DNA of 64,000 nt from Lentzea cavernae. Its GTDB lineage: Bacteria; Actinomycetota; Actinomycetes; Mycobacteriales; Pseudonocardiaceae. The position numbers were made by a program, and so were the translations under genes. The stretch lies in contig NZ_BNAR01000019.1 of assembly GCF_014653695.1 (NCBI RefSeq), forward strand, positions 1 through 64,000, read 5' to 3'. The stretch's first letter is position 1. Each line of letters opens with the position of its first letter. The notes below the pieces were generated by a model, which was given only the letters and a program-made list of their open reading frames with translations, had not been told where the DNA came from and did no database searches. This document shows, one piece after another, positions 7,797 through 15,981 of the stretch.

Positions 7797-9011
7797 ATGG
7801 TGCGCGGCATGCCCACAGCAGGCGGCCCGACAGTCAAACGGCTGTCCCAGCCGGACGCCGACATCAAACCCAAGGCCCTCGGCTTGCCCCGGGGACGCAC
7901 GGTGATCTCGGTCTTCGGCTCCACACAAGACATCGAGACGGATCTCGCCGCGAAGTTGTTGCCGGTGCTCAGATCCGTCGTCGTGACCGCGGCGCGCCAC
8001 GGCGCCGTGTTCGTCACCGAAGGCACCGACCGAGGCGTTGTCCACTTGCTGGGCATGGCTTTGCAGGCGTGCGAGCAGCGCTGGCCCGTCGTGATCGGCG
8101 TCGCGCCGAGCAGCAAGGTGCACGACCTCACCGAGGCCTCGACCAACGGTCAGGTGGCGCTGGAACCCAACCACAGCATCGCCGTCGTCGTGCCCGGTTC
8201 GGAGTGGACGGACGCGACACCGGTGCTGTTCCGCACGATCGAGGCCGTGCGCAACAAGAAGCCGGTCATCGCCCTCGTCGTCGGAGGCGAGAACGAGAAG
8301 GAGGTCGTCGACCACCTCAGCGGCGACAACCCGTTGCTGGTGCTCGCGGGCACCGGCGGTCTCGCGGACCGCATCGCGACGGGGGACCTCACCGGTGACC
8401 TCGCGGTGCTCGTGCGCAGCGGCAAGATCTTCATCGTCCACGTCGACGAGGGTGCCGGCAAGGCCGTCACCGCGCTGGACCGGTTGCTGGGCAAGGAGAA
8501 GCCCGTCAAGCCGCCGCGGATCCTGCCCAAGGTGCGGTACCGCGCACCGGAGGCGCGTCCGCTCGTGGACCCCGGCTTCGTCGTGGCGTACCCGTTGCTC
8601 GCCGACGCCATCCACGACGCGAACCAGGTCGTCGCACCGGCGTTCCAGGAGCTCGACGCGGAGGCCGAGGTCGAGCAGAACCGCTACCGGCTCATGGCCG
8701 TGCTCGCGATCGTGGGCGGCCTGACGACGACGGTGTTCGCGGCACTGCAGACGTGGCTCAAGGACACGCCGTGGCCCGGAGTGCTCGTCGTGGCGGGCGG
8801 TGCGTTCGCCGCGGCCATCACGATCGTGGCGCGCAAGCGCGAGTCGCTCGACAAGTACCTCACCGCCCGCTCGCGCGCGGAACGCCTGCGGGCGTTGTAC
8901 TTCGCGCACCTCGCCTCCGTCGCGCCGGCCACGGAGGAAGAGCGCCAGGACAAGGTGGCGGATCTGGAAGCCGCCGTCAGCAACCGCAAGCACGAGGTGG
9001 TGAGGACATGA
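7797..9011 (+). CDS. LSDAT (SLOG-type) sensor fused to a SLATT-like two-helix membrane domain
   Basis: 404 residues; the start could also be Met5 (7809). Residues about 35-235 look like a prokaryotic LSDAT domain, the TRPM-like member of the SLOG Rossmann superfamily. Visible elements are ISVFGSTQD, FVTEGTDRGVV, VVIGVAPSS, EPNHSIAVVV and a GTGGLADRIA loop that would hold a nucleotide. Residues about 300-350 carry two close transmembrane helices flanked by helices, as in SLATT effector domains. In comparative studies of bacterial conflict systems, SLOG proteins are proposed to sense nucleotide-derived ligands and SLATT proteins to damage the membrane. Its ATGA overlap with the next gene implies coupled translation. 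Function is inferred only. Confidence 0.72.
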   Translation: MVRGMPTAGGPTVKRLSQPDADIKPKALGLPRGRTVISVFGSTQDIETDLAAKLLPVLRSVVVTAARHGAVFVTEGTDRGVVHLLGMALQACEQRWPVVIGVAPSSKVHDLTEASTNGQVALEPNHSIAVVVPGSEWTDATPVLFRTIEAVRNKKPVIALVVGGENEKEVVDHLSGDNPLLVLAGTGGLADRIATGDLTGDLAVLVRSGKIFIVHVDEGAGKAVTALDRLLGKEKPVKPPRILPKVRYRAPEARPLVDPGFVVAYPLLADAIHDANQVVAPAFQELDAEAEVEQNRYRLMAVLAIVGGLTTTVFAALQTWLKDTPWPGVLVVAGGAFAAAITIVARKRESLDKYLTARSRAERLRALYFAHLASVAPATEEERQDKVADLEAAVSNRKHEVVRT

Positions 9012-9424
9012 GCGACAAGCAACGCCAGGCCCAGTTCGTGGAAGCCTATCTGCGCCACCGCTTCCAGGACCGCCTCGACCACTTCGAGCGGTCCCGCAAG
9101 CGCTTCTCGCGCGCCCGCACGTGGACCGTCGCACTGGCCGCGGCCTTCTTCATCGCCGCGGCCGCCGCGGCCGCCGTGGGGATGGCCGACGGACCGCGCA
9201 GGGCCCTGTGGGGTTTCGCCGCAACGACTCTGGCCGCACTGGGCACCGCGATGTCGTTGTACGAGGCGACTTTCGGCTTCCGCCGCCTGGCGCGGGAGAG
9301 CGCCACCACTTCCGTTGCGCTGCAACGGCTCGCGGTGGACGGTCCCACGCCGGACGACGTGGACGACGAACGGCTGGTCGCATTCGTGACCGAAGTGGAG
9401 TCCGTGCTCAGGTACGGCAGGTAA
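9008..9424 (+). CDS. SLATT-like two-helix membrane protein
   Basis: 138 residues. An N-terminal amphipathic region (RHRFQDRLDHFERSRKRF) is followed by two transmembrane helices (about residues 38-60 and 68-88) and a C-terminal helical tail. This is the fold and size of stand-alone SLATT/DUF4231-type proteins. It shares an ATGA junction with the LSDAT-SLATT gene, so the two are probably made in fixed ratio and may form one membrane complex. No catalytic motif is visible. Family assignment rests on architecture and neighbour and is moderately secure. Confidence 0.65.
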   Translation: MSDKQRQAQFVEAYLRHRFQDRLDHFERSRKRFSRARTWTVALAAAFFIAAAAAAAVGMADGPRRALWGFAATTLAALGTAMSLYEATFGFRRLARESATTSVALQRLAVDGPTPDDVDDERLVAFVTEVESVLRYGR

Positions 9425-9462
9425 GTCGAAAAGTGCCGAAAATCGTTTGCAGTGCGTAGGAA

Positions 9463-9539
9463 GAAAGCGCTCCCACAGTTACACGCTGTGTGGGTGATCG
9501 ATTACGGTAAGCACAAGTTCTGGTGTTTCGGTCACCCAC
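9463..9539 (+). promoter_or_regulatory. LacI-like half-palindrome and leader hairpin before a small gene
   Basis: GAAAGCGCTCCCA (9463-9475) has the AGCGCT core of LacI-family operators and differs at two positions from the CebR-type GGGAGCGCTCCCA. Further down, GTGGGTGA (9490-9497) and TCACCCAC (9532-9539) are perfect inverted arms that could fold in the leader of the gene at 9583. Both are candidates only. Confidence 0.35.
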
Positions 9540-9582
9540 TTGTCATGATGACCACATCCCCCGATGCGGAAGCAGGCACGAC

Positions 9583-9783
9583 ATGACTTGGGCGCGTCCC
9601 GCGATCGCCGAGCCCGAAACCGGCACCTTCGCCGAGGCCAAGGCTCTGGAAAAGGAGCACAGCACGATTCAGAACAGCAAGGCGGCACGCACCGTGGCCT
9701 GTCACGCCACGGACGCGCTCGACTGCGCCGACTTGCTCGAGATGCTGGGCCTCAGCGCCACGGAGGGCAAGGTCCGGGTGTAA
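9583..9783 (+). CDS. Small acidic protein of unknown function
   Basis: 66 residues from the ATG at 9583; an in-frame start at 9523 is less likely because it would translate the leader hairpin. The sequence begins TWARPAIAEPETG, has a charged middle, and ends with a short helix around DALDCADLLEMLGL. There is no signal peptide or membrane segment. I do not recognise the family, though the DCADLLEMLGL tail looks like a conserved motif. Its last 82 bases overlap the 3' end of the DUF2306 gene on the other strand, so both 3' ends are constrained by each other. Confidence 0.55.
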   Translation: MTWARPAIAEPETGTFAEAKALEKEHSTIQNSKAARTVACHATDALDCADLLEMLGLSATEGKVRV

Positions 9784-10385
9784 CCCCGAGACTGGATCCA
9801 CCACTCGGCCACCAGCAGGTTCACCACCAAGGACAGCCAGTTCGCGGTGGCGAAGATCAGCAGCCCGTCCCCGTCGGGCATCACTGCGCCGAGTGCGAGG
9901 CCCCAAAGGCGACCCGTGATGGCGGCGCCGGTGAGTGCGAAACCGCGGATCATCCAGATGCGGTGTTCGCCGAACTGGCGCCGCCTCGCTGTTTTCAGGC
10001 CGTAAACAGCACTGACGAACCACAGCACCGACAGGACCGTCAGGGGCGCCGACGACGCCAGGCCGGCCAGCGACAGCTGTGCGCACACCACGCCGAGCAC
10101 GGACGACGGCAGCACCGCCGCGAAGTAGACGCGCCCCGTCACCCGGTGCACGCGCGGATGGCGGGCTCTCAGGCCCGGCCAGAACTGCGAGACACCCGCC
10201 AGGACCGCAACCGTTCCGGTGAATATGTGCGCGACGAGAAGGCCGTAATGCACCGCTCCGTGCAGCGGCGGCCTCGACTGGCTCATGTCCAGGGTCACGT
10301 ACGCGCTCGCCGCGAAGATCGTTATCGCGACGCAGGCGAATCCCGACACCGCCAACCAGGCGGTGTACCCCCACGAAGTTTTCAT
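9702..10385 (-). CDS. DUF2306 family integral membrane protein
   Basis: 227 residues with about six or seven transmembrane helices. Helix 1 is at residues 8-28. The family region runs HYGLLVAHIFTGTVAVLAG...HRVTGRVYF, with conserved His residues at helix ends (LLVAHIF, ARHPRVHRVTG, FGEHRIWMIR). Such His pairs in DUF2306 proteins suggest a cytochrome b-like haem or quinone role, but the function is unknown. The C-terminus after WWIQSRGYTR reads through the convergent small gene and may be poorly conserved. It is divergent from the S4 gene across 90 bases. Confidence 0.75.
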   Translation of the reverse strand: MKTSWGYTAWLAVSGFACVAITIFAASAYVTLDMSQSRPPLHGAVHYGLLVAHIFTGTVAVLAGVSQFWPGLRARHPRVHRVTGRVYFAAVLPSSVLGVVCAQLSLAGLASSAPLTVLSVLWFVSAVYGLKTARRRQFGEHRIWMIRGFALTGAAITGRLWGLALGAVMPDGDGLLIFATANWLSLVVNLLVAEWWIQSRGYTRTLPSVALRPSISSKSAQSSASVA

Positions 10386-10475
10386 ACTTCAAGCGTGTCA
10401 ACGGCTTCACTCGAACGCGCTGGTGTGCGCCCCCGAGCGAGCGGTGGGGAGCGCCCTACTGGGATGATGTGACTC

Positions 10476-10691
10476 ATGCGGACGGTCGAGATCTCCGAAG
10501 AGCCGATCAGGCTAGGGCAGTTCCTCAAGCTGGCGCAGCTGGCCGAGGACGGTGGGCACGCCAAGGAGCTCATCGAGGACGGAGAAGTCCACGTCAACGG
10601 CGCTGTGGAGCTGCGACGCGGTGCGCAGCTGCGGCACGGTGACGTAGTGGTCGTCAACAGTGACGAAGTGCGCATTTCCGTGCGGCCGTAG
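10476..10691 (+). CDS. S4 domain RNA-binding protein (YaaA/RlbA-like)
   Basis: 71 residues that are essentially one S4 RNA-binding domain: IRLGQFLKLAQLAEDGGHAK, then ELIEDGEVHVNG and RRGAQLRHGDVVVV. Stand-alone S4 proteins of this size (YaaA, YbcJ) bind structured rRNA or tRNA and are often linked to ribosome assembly or recycling. The length is exactly that of the family. It is monocistronic here, divergent from the DUF2306 gene. Confidence 0.85.
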   Translation: MRTVEISEEPIRLGQFLKLAQLAEDGGHAKELIEDGEVHVNGAVELRRGAQLRHGDVVVVNSDEVRISVRP

Positions 10692-11069
10692 CTCGTTACT
10701 CCGTTCAGCGGTAAGTACATGCACAATCGCAGACGATCAGACTAGGGCCTGAAGACCTGTTCTGAGCCATTACCTCGCGGCATACGACACGCCTATGTCC
10801 CTTTTGGACATGAGGAATCGTCTTGCCTCGCCACGGTTTCCAGGTGGTGAGACGCGCGTCACGTCCGGTATTCGGTCACCGGGGAAACTTTTTTCCAGGG
10901 TCTGTAACGCCGATGCCGGAACGTGCGAATCACCGGTTGCGAGCTTCGGCTGCCGAGCCCGAATGTGGCACGACCGAAGCGCGCGCCAGATCTGAGAATC
11001 AAGGTCCTCGGGGTGACCTGCGTGTACGTGCACGTCCGAAATCGCCGCTGAGCCGGGGAGATCAGAACG
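10692..11069. other. 378-base upstream region of the polysaccharide locus
   Basis: No convincing gene is seen. The region holds a small hairpin, ATGTCC-CTTTT-GGACAT (10795-10811), and a GGGGAAAC-TTTTTT stretch near 10877-10893. A purine-rich GGGGAG lies about ten bases before the ATG at 11070. The size and position suggest a long leader with the promoter of the first polysaccharide operon. I see no known riboswitch. Confidence 0.5.
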
Positions 11070-12563
11070 ATGAGTGAGCAGGTCCGCGCTGCCCGTGACG
11101 TTGACGGGCTGCGCTCCACGCTCAATACGCTGTCGGAACGCAGACAGACCCACCCACCCGTAGCGCGTTGGGAAAGCCGCTACCGCTATGCCGTGATCAC
11201 CGCCGACGTGCTGACCATTGCCCTGGTCGTCGTCGCCGTCGGTGCCGTCATGAGCATGCGGCACACCGCCTTCGGGCCGCTTTCCCTTGCATTGCTGGAC
11301 ATACTCACAGTAGTCCTAGTCGTCGGCTCGCTCGCGATCAACCGCGTGTGGCAGCCGGCGGTGCTCGGCCAGGGAGCCGAGGAGTTCCGAAGACTCGGCC
11401 GGGGTTTGTTCGGTGCCGTCGTGGCGCTCGGCCTCGGAGCGCTCGCCGTCGACATCCCCGGCGCCCGCCTGTGGATCTTCGTCGTAGTACCCGCGATCGC
11501 CCTGTTCGCGTTCCCCATGCGCTACCTCCTGCGCCGCCCGCTGCACCGCGGCCGCAAAGAAGGGCGCTACCTGCTCTCGGTCCTCGCCGCCGGCAACCTG
11601 GACACCGTCGAGGACCTCATCCACCGCACCAAGCGCGTCGCCCACCTGGGCTGGCGCGTGGACGCGATCTGCACGATCGACGGCCGCGGCCGCGCCGGCA
11701 CGGATGTCGACGGCGTGCCCGTCGTCGGCCAGCTGCGCGAGCTCGCCGAGCACGTCCGCCGCGGTGGGTACCGCATCGTCGCCGTCACACCCGACGCCTA
11801 CTGGACACCTCGCCGTCTCCAGCAGCTCGCGTGGGCGCTCGAGGGCTCCGGTGCCGAAATGGTCGTGTCGCCCGGTCTCATGGACGTCGCCGGCCCGCGA
11901 CTGCACATGAGCGCCGTGCTCGGCATGCCGCTGCTGCGCGTGAGCGAACCGGCACTGAGCGGGTTCCGCCGTCTGGTCAAGGAGGTCGTCGACCGCGTCG
12001 GAGCGTTCGCCCTCCTGATCGCGTTGGCACCGCTCATGTTCGCCGTCGCGGCGTTCGTGATGATCGACAGCCGTGGTCCCGTCTTCTACCGCCAGAAGCG
12101 GGTCGGCAAGACCGGCGTGCCGTTCACGATCATCAAGTTCCGCACGATGGTGACCAACGCCGACGCGTTGCGCACCAGGCTCGCCGCGGTCGACGAGGGC
12201 AACGGCGTGCTGTTCAAGATGAAGAAGGACCCGCGCATCACCAAGGTCGGCACGTTCCTGCGCCGCTACTCGATCGACGAGCTACCGCAGCTGTTCAACG
12301 TCATCTCGGGCAGCATGTCGCTCGTCGGCCCGCGCCCGCCGCTGCCGGAGGAGACCGCGAAGTACTCCTCGGACGTGCGGCGCCGCCTGCTGGTGAAACC
12401 GGGCCTCACCGGCCTCTGGCAGGTGAGCGGACGCAGCGACCTCTCGTGGGAGGAGTCGGTCCGCCTCGACCTGCGCTACGTGGAGGACTGGTCGCTCGCC
12501 CTCGACCTCGTGATCATGTGGAAGACCTTCCGCGCCGTCTTCGGCGGACAGGGGGCTTACTGA
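11070..12563 (+). CDS. Polyprenyl-phosphate glycosylphosphotransferase (initiating sugar transferase)
   Basis: 497 residues. Four N-terminal transmembrane helices and a CoA-binding-like cytosolic domain (about 140-280) precede a fifth membrane segment and the C-terminal phosphoglycosyltransferase domain. That domain has FYRQKRVGKTGVPFTIIKFR, DELPQLFNVISGSMSLVGPR and PGLTGLWQVSGRSDLSWEE, which are diagnostic of the WbaP/CpsE family. It transfers a sugar-1-phosphate from a nucleotide sugar to undecaprenyl-type lipid phosphate at the membrane, the first step of repeat-unit assembly. A TGATG junction couples it to the next gene, and it heads the operon to 18316. Confidence 0.93.
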   Translation: MSEQVRAARDVDGLRSTLNTLSERRQTHPPVARWESRYRYAVITADVLTIALVVVAVGAVMSMRHTAFGPLSLALLDILTVVLVVGSLAINRVWQPAVLGQGAEEFRRLGRGLFGAVVALGLGALAVDIPGARLWIFVVVPAIALFAFPMRYLLRRPLHRGRKEGRYLLSVLAAGNLDTVEDLIHRTKRVAHLGWRVDAICTIDGRGRAGTDVDGVPVVGQLRELAEHVRRGGYRIVAVTPDAYWTPRRLQQLAWALEGSGAEMVVSPGLMDVAGPRLHMSAVLGMPLLRVSEPALSGFRRLVKEVVDRVGAFALLIALAPLMFAVAAFVMIDSRGPVFYRQKRVGKTGVPFTIIKFRTMVTNADALRTRLAAVDEGNGVLFKMKKDPRITKVGTFLRRYSIDELPQLFNVISGSMSLVGPRPPLPEETAKYSSDVRRRLLVKPGLTGLWQVSGRSDLSWEESVRLDLRYVEDWSLALDLVIMWKTFRAVFGGQGAY

Positions 12564-13600
12564 TGGGGAACCAAGACGTGATCGGACTCGCCGTCATCGG
12601 CGCCGGGTACTGGGGGCCGAACCTCGTTCGCAACGCCCAGGCCACCCCGGCGCTGCACCTGCGCCACCTGTGCGACCTCGACGTGGAGAAGGCTCAGCGC
12701 GTGCTGGGTCAGTACTCCACCGTGCGCGCCACAGGTTCGCTCGACGAGGTCCTCGCCGACCCCGAGGTGCACGCCGTCGCCATCGCCACCCCCGCCGCCA
12801 CGCACCTGCCCGTCGCGCTCGCGGCGCTGGAGGCCGGCAAGCACGTCCTCGTGGAGAAGCCCCTCGCTGCCACCTTCGAGGACGGCCTCAAGCTCGTCGA
12901 GACCGCGGAACAGCGCGGCCTCACGCTGATGCTGGACCACACCTTCGCGTACACGTCGTCGGTGCAGCACCTGCGCCAGATCATCCGCGGCGGCGAGCTC
13001 GGTGACATCCAGTACATCGACTCGGTGCGCATCAACCTCGGTCTGGTGCAGCCGGACGTGGACGTGCTGTGGGACCTGGCGCCGCACGACCTGTCGATCT
13101 TCGAGGCGATCCTGCCCGACGACGTCCACCCGGTGGAGGTCGCGGCGCACGGCTCGGACCCGATCGGCGCGGGCGTCGCGTGCGTCGGCCACCTCACGGT
13201 CCGGCTGTCCAACGGCGCGATCACCCACGTGCACGTGAACTGGTTGTCGCCCACCAAGATCCGCACGATGGTCATCGGCGGCTCGCAGCGCACGGTCGTG
13301 TGGGACGACAACAACCCGGCGCAGCGACTGTCCATTTACGACCGCGGCGTCGACCGTTCCGTGGAACAGCAGAAGATCTCCTACCGCACCGGCGACATGG
13401 TCGCTCCGGCGCTGGTGGAACGCGAGGCGCTGCGCACGATGATGGCGGAGTTCGCCGCGTCCATCACCGAGAAGCGGGCGCCGCTGACCGACGGTCGTGC
13501 GGGGCTGCGCGTGCTGGCGGTGCTGGAGGCGGCGTCGGAGTCGCTGCGCTCCGGCGGGCTTTTCGTTCCCGTACAACAAGTCGAAGGCAGGGTTTCTTGA
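12563..13600 (+). CDS. Gfo/Idh/MocA family oxidoreductase (WlbA/WbpB-like)
   Basis: 345 residues. The N-terminal Rossmann fold has VIGAGYWGPNLVRN, AIATPAATHLPVA and GKHVLVEKPLAAT. The C-terminal part has DHTFAYTSSV and VLWDLAPHDLSI, the signature of the WlbA/WbpB group that oxidises the 3-OH of UDP-N-acetylglucosaminuronate. EKP holds the usual catalytic Lys. In this cluster it would provide the 3-keto sugar for a DegT aminotransferase (16666-17772) and the WbpD-like acetyltransferase (17765-18316). It shares one-base TGATG overlaps with both neighbours, indicating tight co-translation. Confidence 0.85.
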   Translation: MGNQDVIGLAVIGAGYWGPNLVRNAQATPALHLRHLCDLDVEKAQRVLGQYSTVRATGSLDEVLADPEVHAVAIATPAATHLPVALAALEAGKHVLVEKPLAATFEDGLKLVETAEQRGLTLMLDHTFAYTSSVQHLRQIIRGGELGDIQYIDSVRINLGLVQPDVDVLWDLAPHDLSIFEAILPDDVHPVEVAAHGSDPIGAGVACVGHLTVRLSNGAITHVHVNWLSPTKIRTMVIGGSQRTVVWDDNNPAQRLSIYDRGVDRSVEQQKISYRTGDMVAPALVEREALRTMMAEFAASITEKRAPLTDGRAGLRVLAVLEAASESLRSGGLFVPVQQVEGRVS

Positions 13601-14598
13601 TGTCGGCCCAGAAGGAATTGGCCCAGCCGATCACCGGTCAGCGCGCGCTCGTGACGGGCGGCGCTGGAACCATCGGGTCGTCGGTCGTGGACCAGCTCGT
13701 CGAGGCCGGTGCGGCCGAGGTCGTCGTGCTGGACAACTTCGTGCGCGGCCGCCGCGAGAACCTGGCGTCCGCCCTGGAGTCCGGTGTCGTGCGCATCGTC
13801 GAGGGCGACATCAACGACAAGGCACTGGTGCGGGAGCTGACCGAGGGCATGGACCTCGTGTTCCACCTCGCCGCCATCCGCATCACCCAGTGCGCCGAGG
13901 AACCGCGTCTCGCGCTCGAGTGCTTGGTCGACGGCACGTTCACGGTCATCGAGGCGGCCGCGGCCGCCGGGGTGAAGAAGGTCATCGCGTCGTCGTCGGC
14001 TTCGGTCTACGGCCTCGCGGAGTCGTTCCCGACCGACGAACGGCACCACCCGTACAACAACGACACCTTCTACGGCGCCGCGAAGGCGTTCAACGAGGGC
14101 ATGCTGCGCAGCTTCAAGGCCATGTACGACCTCGACTACGTGGCGCTGCGCTACTTCAACGTGTACGGCCCGCGGATGGACGTCCACGGCCTGTACACCG
14201 AGGTGCTCATCCGCTGGATGGAGCGCATCGTCGACGGCAAGTCGCCGCTCATCTTCGGCGACGGCGCCCAGACGATGGACTTCGTGCACGTGCACGACAT
14301 CGCACGCGCCAACATCCTCGCGGCCAAGGCGCCGGTCACGGACGCGGTGTACAACATCGCGTCCTCGAAGGAGACCTCGCTCAAGGAGCTCGCCCTCGCG
14401 CTGCTCGCCGCGATGGACTCCGACCTGCCGCTGGAGCACGGCCCCGAGCGCAAGGTGAACGGCGTGACGCGCCGGCTCGCCGACATCAGCCTCGCGGCCA
14501 CCGAGCTCGGGTGGAAGCCCGAGATCGAGATGGACGGCGGACTGCGCGACCTCGTCGCGTGGTGGCGTGCCGAGAGGGACGCCGCACAGACCGCCTGA
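13600..14598 (+). CDS. NAD-dependent epimerase/dehydratase (nucleotide-sugar SDR)
   Basis: 332 residues, an extended SDR. It has nucleotide loop TGGAGTIGSSV, HLAAIRITQC, SSSASVYG with the catalytic Ser, FYGAAK giving the YxxxK pair, and RYFNVYGPRMD. These features fit UDP-hexose 4-epimerases and related UDP-sugar epimerases rather than 4,6-dehydratases, which carry TDE at the active site. It probably changes the configuration of a UDP-amino sugar or uronate made by its neighbours. It is co-translated with the oxidoreductase (TGATG). A 264-base gap with no clear structure follows. Confidence 0.85.
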   Translation: MSAQKELAQPITGQRALVTGGAGTIGSSVVDQLVEAGAAEVVVLDNFVRGRRENLASALESGVVRIVEGDINDKALVRELTEGMDLVFHLAAIRITQCAEEPRLALECLVDGTFTVIEAAAAAGVKKVIASSSASVYGLAESFPTDERHHPYNNDTFYGAAKAFNEGMLRSFKAMYDLDYVALRYFNVYGPRMDVHGLYTEVLIRWMERIVDGKSPLIFGDGAQTMDFVHVHDIARANILAAKAPVTDAVYNIASSKETSLKELALALLAAMDSDLPLEHGPERKVNGVTRRLADISLAATELGWKPEIEMDGGLRDLVAWWRAERDAAQTA

Positions 14599-14830
14599 GC
14601 CACACCCGAAGCCGCGGCGGCGGCGCCCGCTGACACCCCCAGGTCGGCTGGGCGCCCCGCCGCACCCTCGTGCGAGCAGAACGGGCGTTCGGAAGTCGTT
14701 GCGCCCGTTGGGCTTCGTTCTGCTCGACGACCTGAAGACGTGTAACGAGCCGTGGTCGTGCCCCGACGTCCCTTGTGGAGCGTCTTCGGCGCGACCACAC
14801 CACGCAGTGCCACCGAAAAGGGGAGTTCCC

Positions 14831-14866
14831 GTGTCCGCGCAGAGTTCCGTTGGGGGCCGTCGATGA
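14831..14866 (+). CDS. Possible 11-codon leader ORF coupled to the DegT gene
   Basis: A GTG at 14831 has a good ribosome-binding sequence (AAAAGGGGAG, 6 bases away). It opens an 11-codon frame (product MSAQSSVGGRR) whose TGA at 14864-14866 overlaps the next gene's ATG at 14863-14865. The downstream start itself has only a weak GGGGG. This is the layout of a translationally coupled minicistron. It may instead be chance. Confidence 0.4.
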   Translation: MSAQSSVGGRR

Positions 14867-15981
14867 TCCCGGTGATGCGACCGCTCATGGGCGAGGAAGA
14901 GGCCCAGGCCGCCGCCGAGGCCGTGCGCTCCGGCTGGGTCGCGCAGGGGCCTCGGGTGCGGAGCTTCGAAGAGGCCTTCGCGGCACGGGTCGGCGCCGCG
15001 CACGGTGTCGCCGTGTCGTCGTGCACCACCGGCCTGCACCTCGCGCTGCACCTGCTCGGCATCGGCCCCGGCGACGAGGTCGTCGTGCCATCGTTGTCGT
15101 TCATCGCCACGGCCAACGCCGTGCGGTACTGCGGCGGGACTCCGGTGTTCGCCGACGTGTCCGCGGAGACGGGCAACCTGACCGCCGAGACGGTGGCCGC
15201 GGTCGTCACGCCCCGGACCCGCGCCGTCGTGCTGGTGCACCAGGGCGGTGTGCCCGCGGACGTCGAGTCCTTCGCCTCGATGGGGCTGTCGATCGTCGAG
15301 GACGCCGCGTGCGCGGCCGGGTCGACCTACCGCGGTGCGCCGGTGGGCGAGGGCGCGGCGCTGGCCGCGTGGTCGTTCCACCCGCGCAAGCTGCTCACCA
15401 CCGGTGAGGGCGGCATGCTCACGATGGACGACGCCGAGTGGGCGGTGCGCACGCGGAGGCTGCGCGAGCACGGCATGAGCGTCAGCGCGGCCGATCGCCA
15501 CGCCGGCGGCGGTGTCGTGCTGGAGGAGTACCTCGAGACGGCGTTCAACTACCGCATGACCGACATCCAGGCGGCGGTCGGCCTGGTGCAGCTCGGCCGC
15601 CTGGACGCGATCATCGCGCGGCGCCGGGAGCTGGCCGCGCGGTACCACGAGCTGCTCGCCGGGATCCCCGGTCTGCGCGCGGTGGCGGACCCGTCCCACG
15701 GCACCACGAACTACCAGTCGTTCTGGGTGGAGCTGCCCCAGGACTGCCCGGTCGACCGCAACGAGGTGCTGAACCGGCTGGCGGCCAAGGGGGTGTCCGC
15801 GCGGCGCGGGATCATGGCGTCGCACCTGGAGCCCGCGTACGCCGGCCACCCGCACGCGCCGCTGCCGGTGACCGAGCGCCTGACGAGCCGGACGCTGATC
15901 CTGCCGCTGTTCCACGAGCTGACCGCGGCCGAGCAGGAACAGGTCGTCGACGCGCTCGAGCTGGCGTGTGAATCGCGATGA
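14863..15981 (+). CDS. DegT/DnrJ/EryC1 family sugar aminotransferase
   Basis: 372 residues. The PLP aminotransferase fold has SSCTTGLHLALH (phosphate binding), PSLSFIATANAV, EDAACAAGS and WSFHPRKLLTTGEGGML, with the PLP-binding Lys at residue 176. The FHPRK/TTGEGGM form is typical of enzymes that aminate C4 of 4-keto UDP-sugars (PglE/PseC/ArnB-like). The next gene is a PglD-like acetyltransferase, so together they may give a 4-acetamido sugar. The needed 4-keto substrate would have to come from a dehydratase not obvious here. An ATGA overlap joins it to that neighbour; the start may be coupled to a leader ORF. Confidence 0.85.
   Translation: MIPVMRPLMGEEEAQAAAEAVRSGWVAQGPRVRSFEEAFAARVGAAHGVAVSSCTTGLHLALHLLGIGPGDEVVVPSLSFIATANAVRYCGGTPVFADVSAETGNLTAETVAAVVTPRTRAVVLVHQGGVPADVESFASMGLSIVEDAACAAGSTYRGAPVGEGAALAAWSFHPRKLLTTGEGGMLTMDDAEWAVRTRRLREHGMSVSAADRHAGGGVVLEEYLETAFNYRMTDIQAAVGLVQLGRLDAIIARRRELAARYHELLAGIPGLRAVADPSHGTTNYQSFWVELPQDCPVDRNEVLNRLAAKGVSARRGIMASHLEPAYAGHPHAPLPVTERLTSRTLILPLFHELTAAEQEQVVDALELACESR

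Noticed and set aside
7797..9424. Prophage or integrated element carrying the LSDAT/SLATT pair
   Set aside because: No integrase, attachment-site repeats or phage genes nearby, and base composition matches neighbours.
10692..11069. c-di-AMP (ydaO) or c-di-GMP riboswitch before the polysaccharide operon
   Set aside because: I looked for the conserved cores and did not see them.
13381..15915. 844-codon minus-strand frame over the amino-sugar genes
   Set aside because: It crosses several intact plus-strand genes and has no domain; it is a GC-rich shadow.
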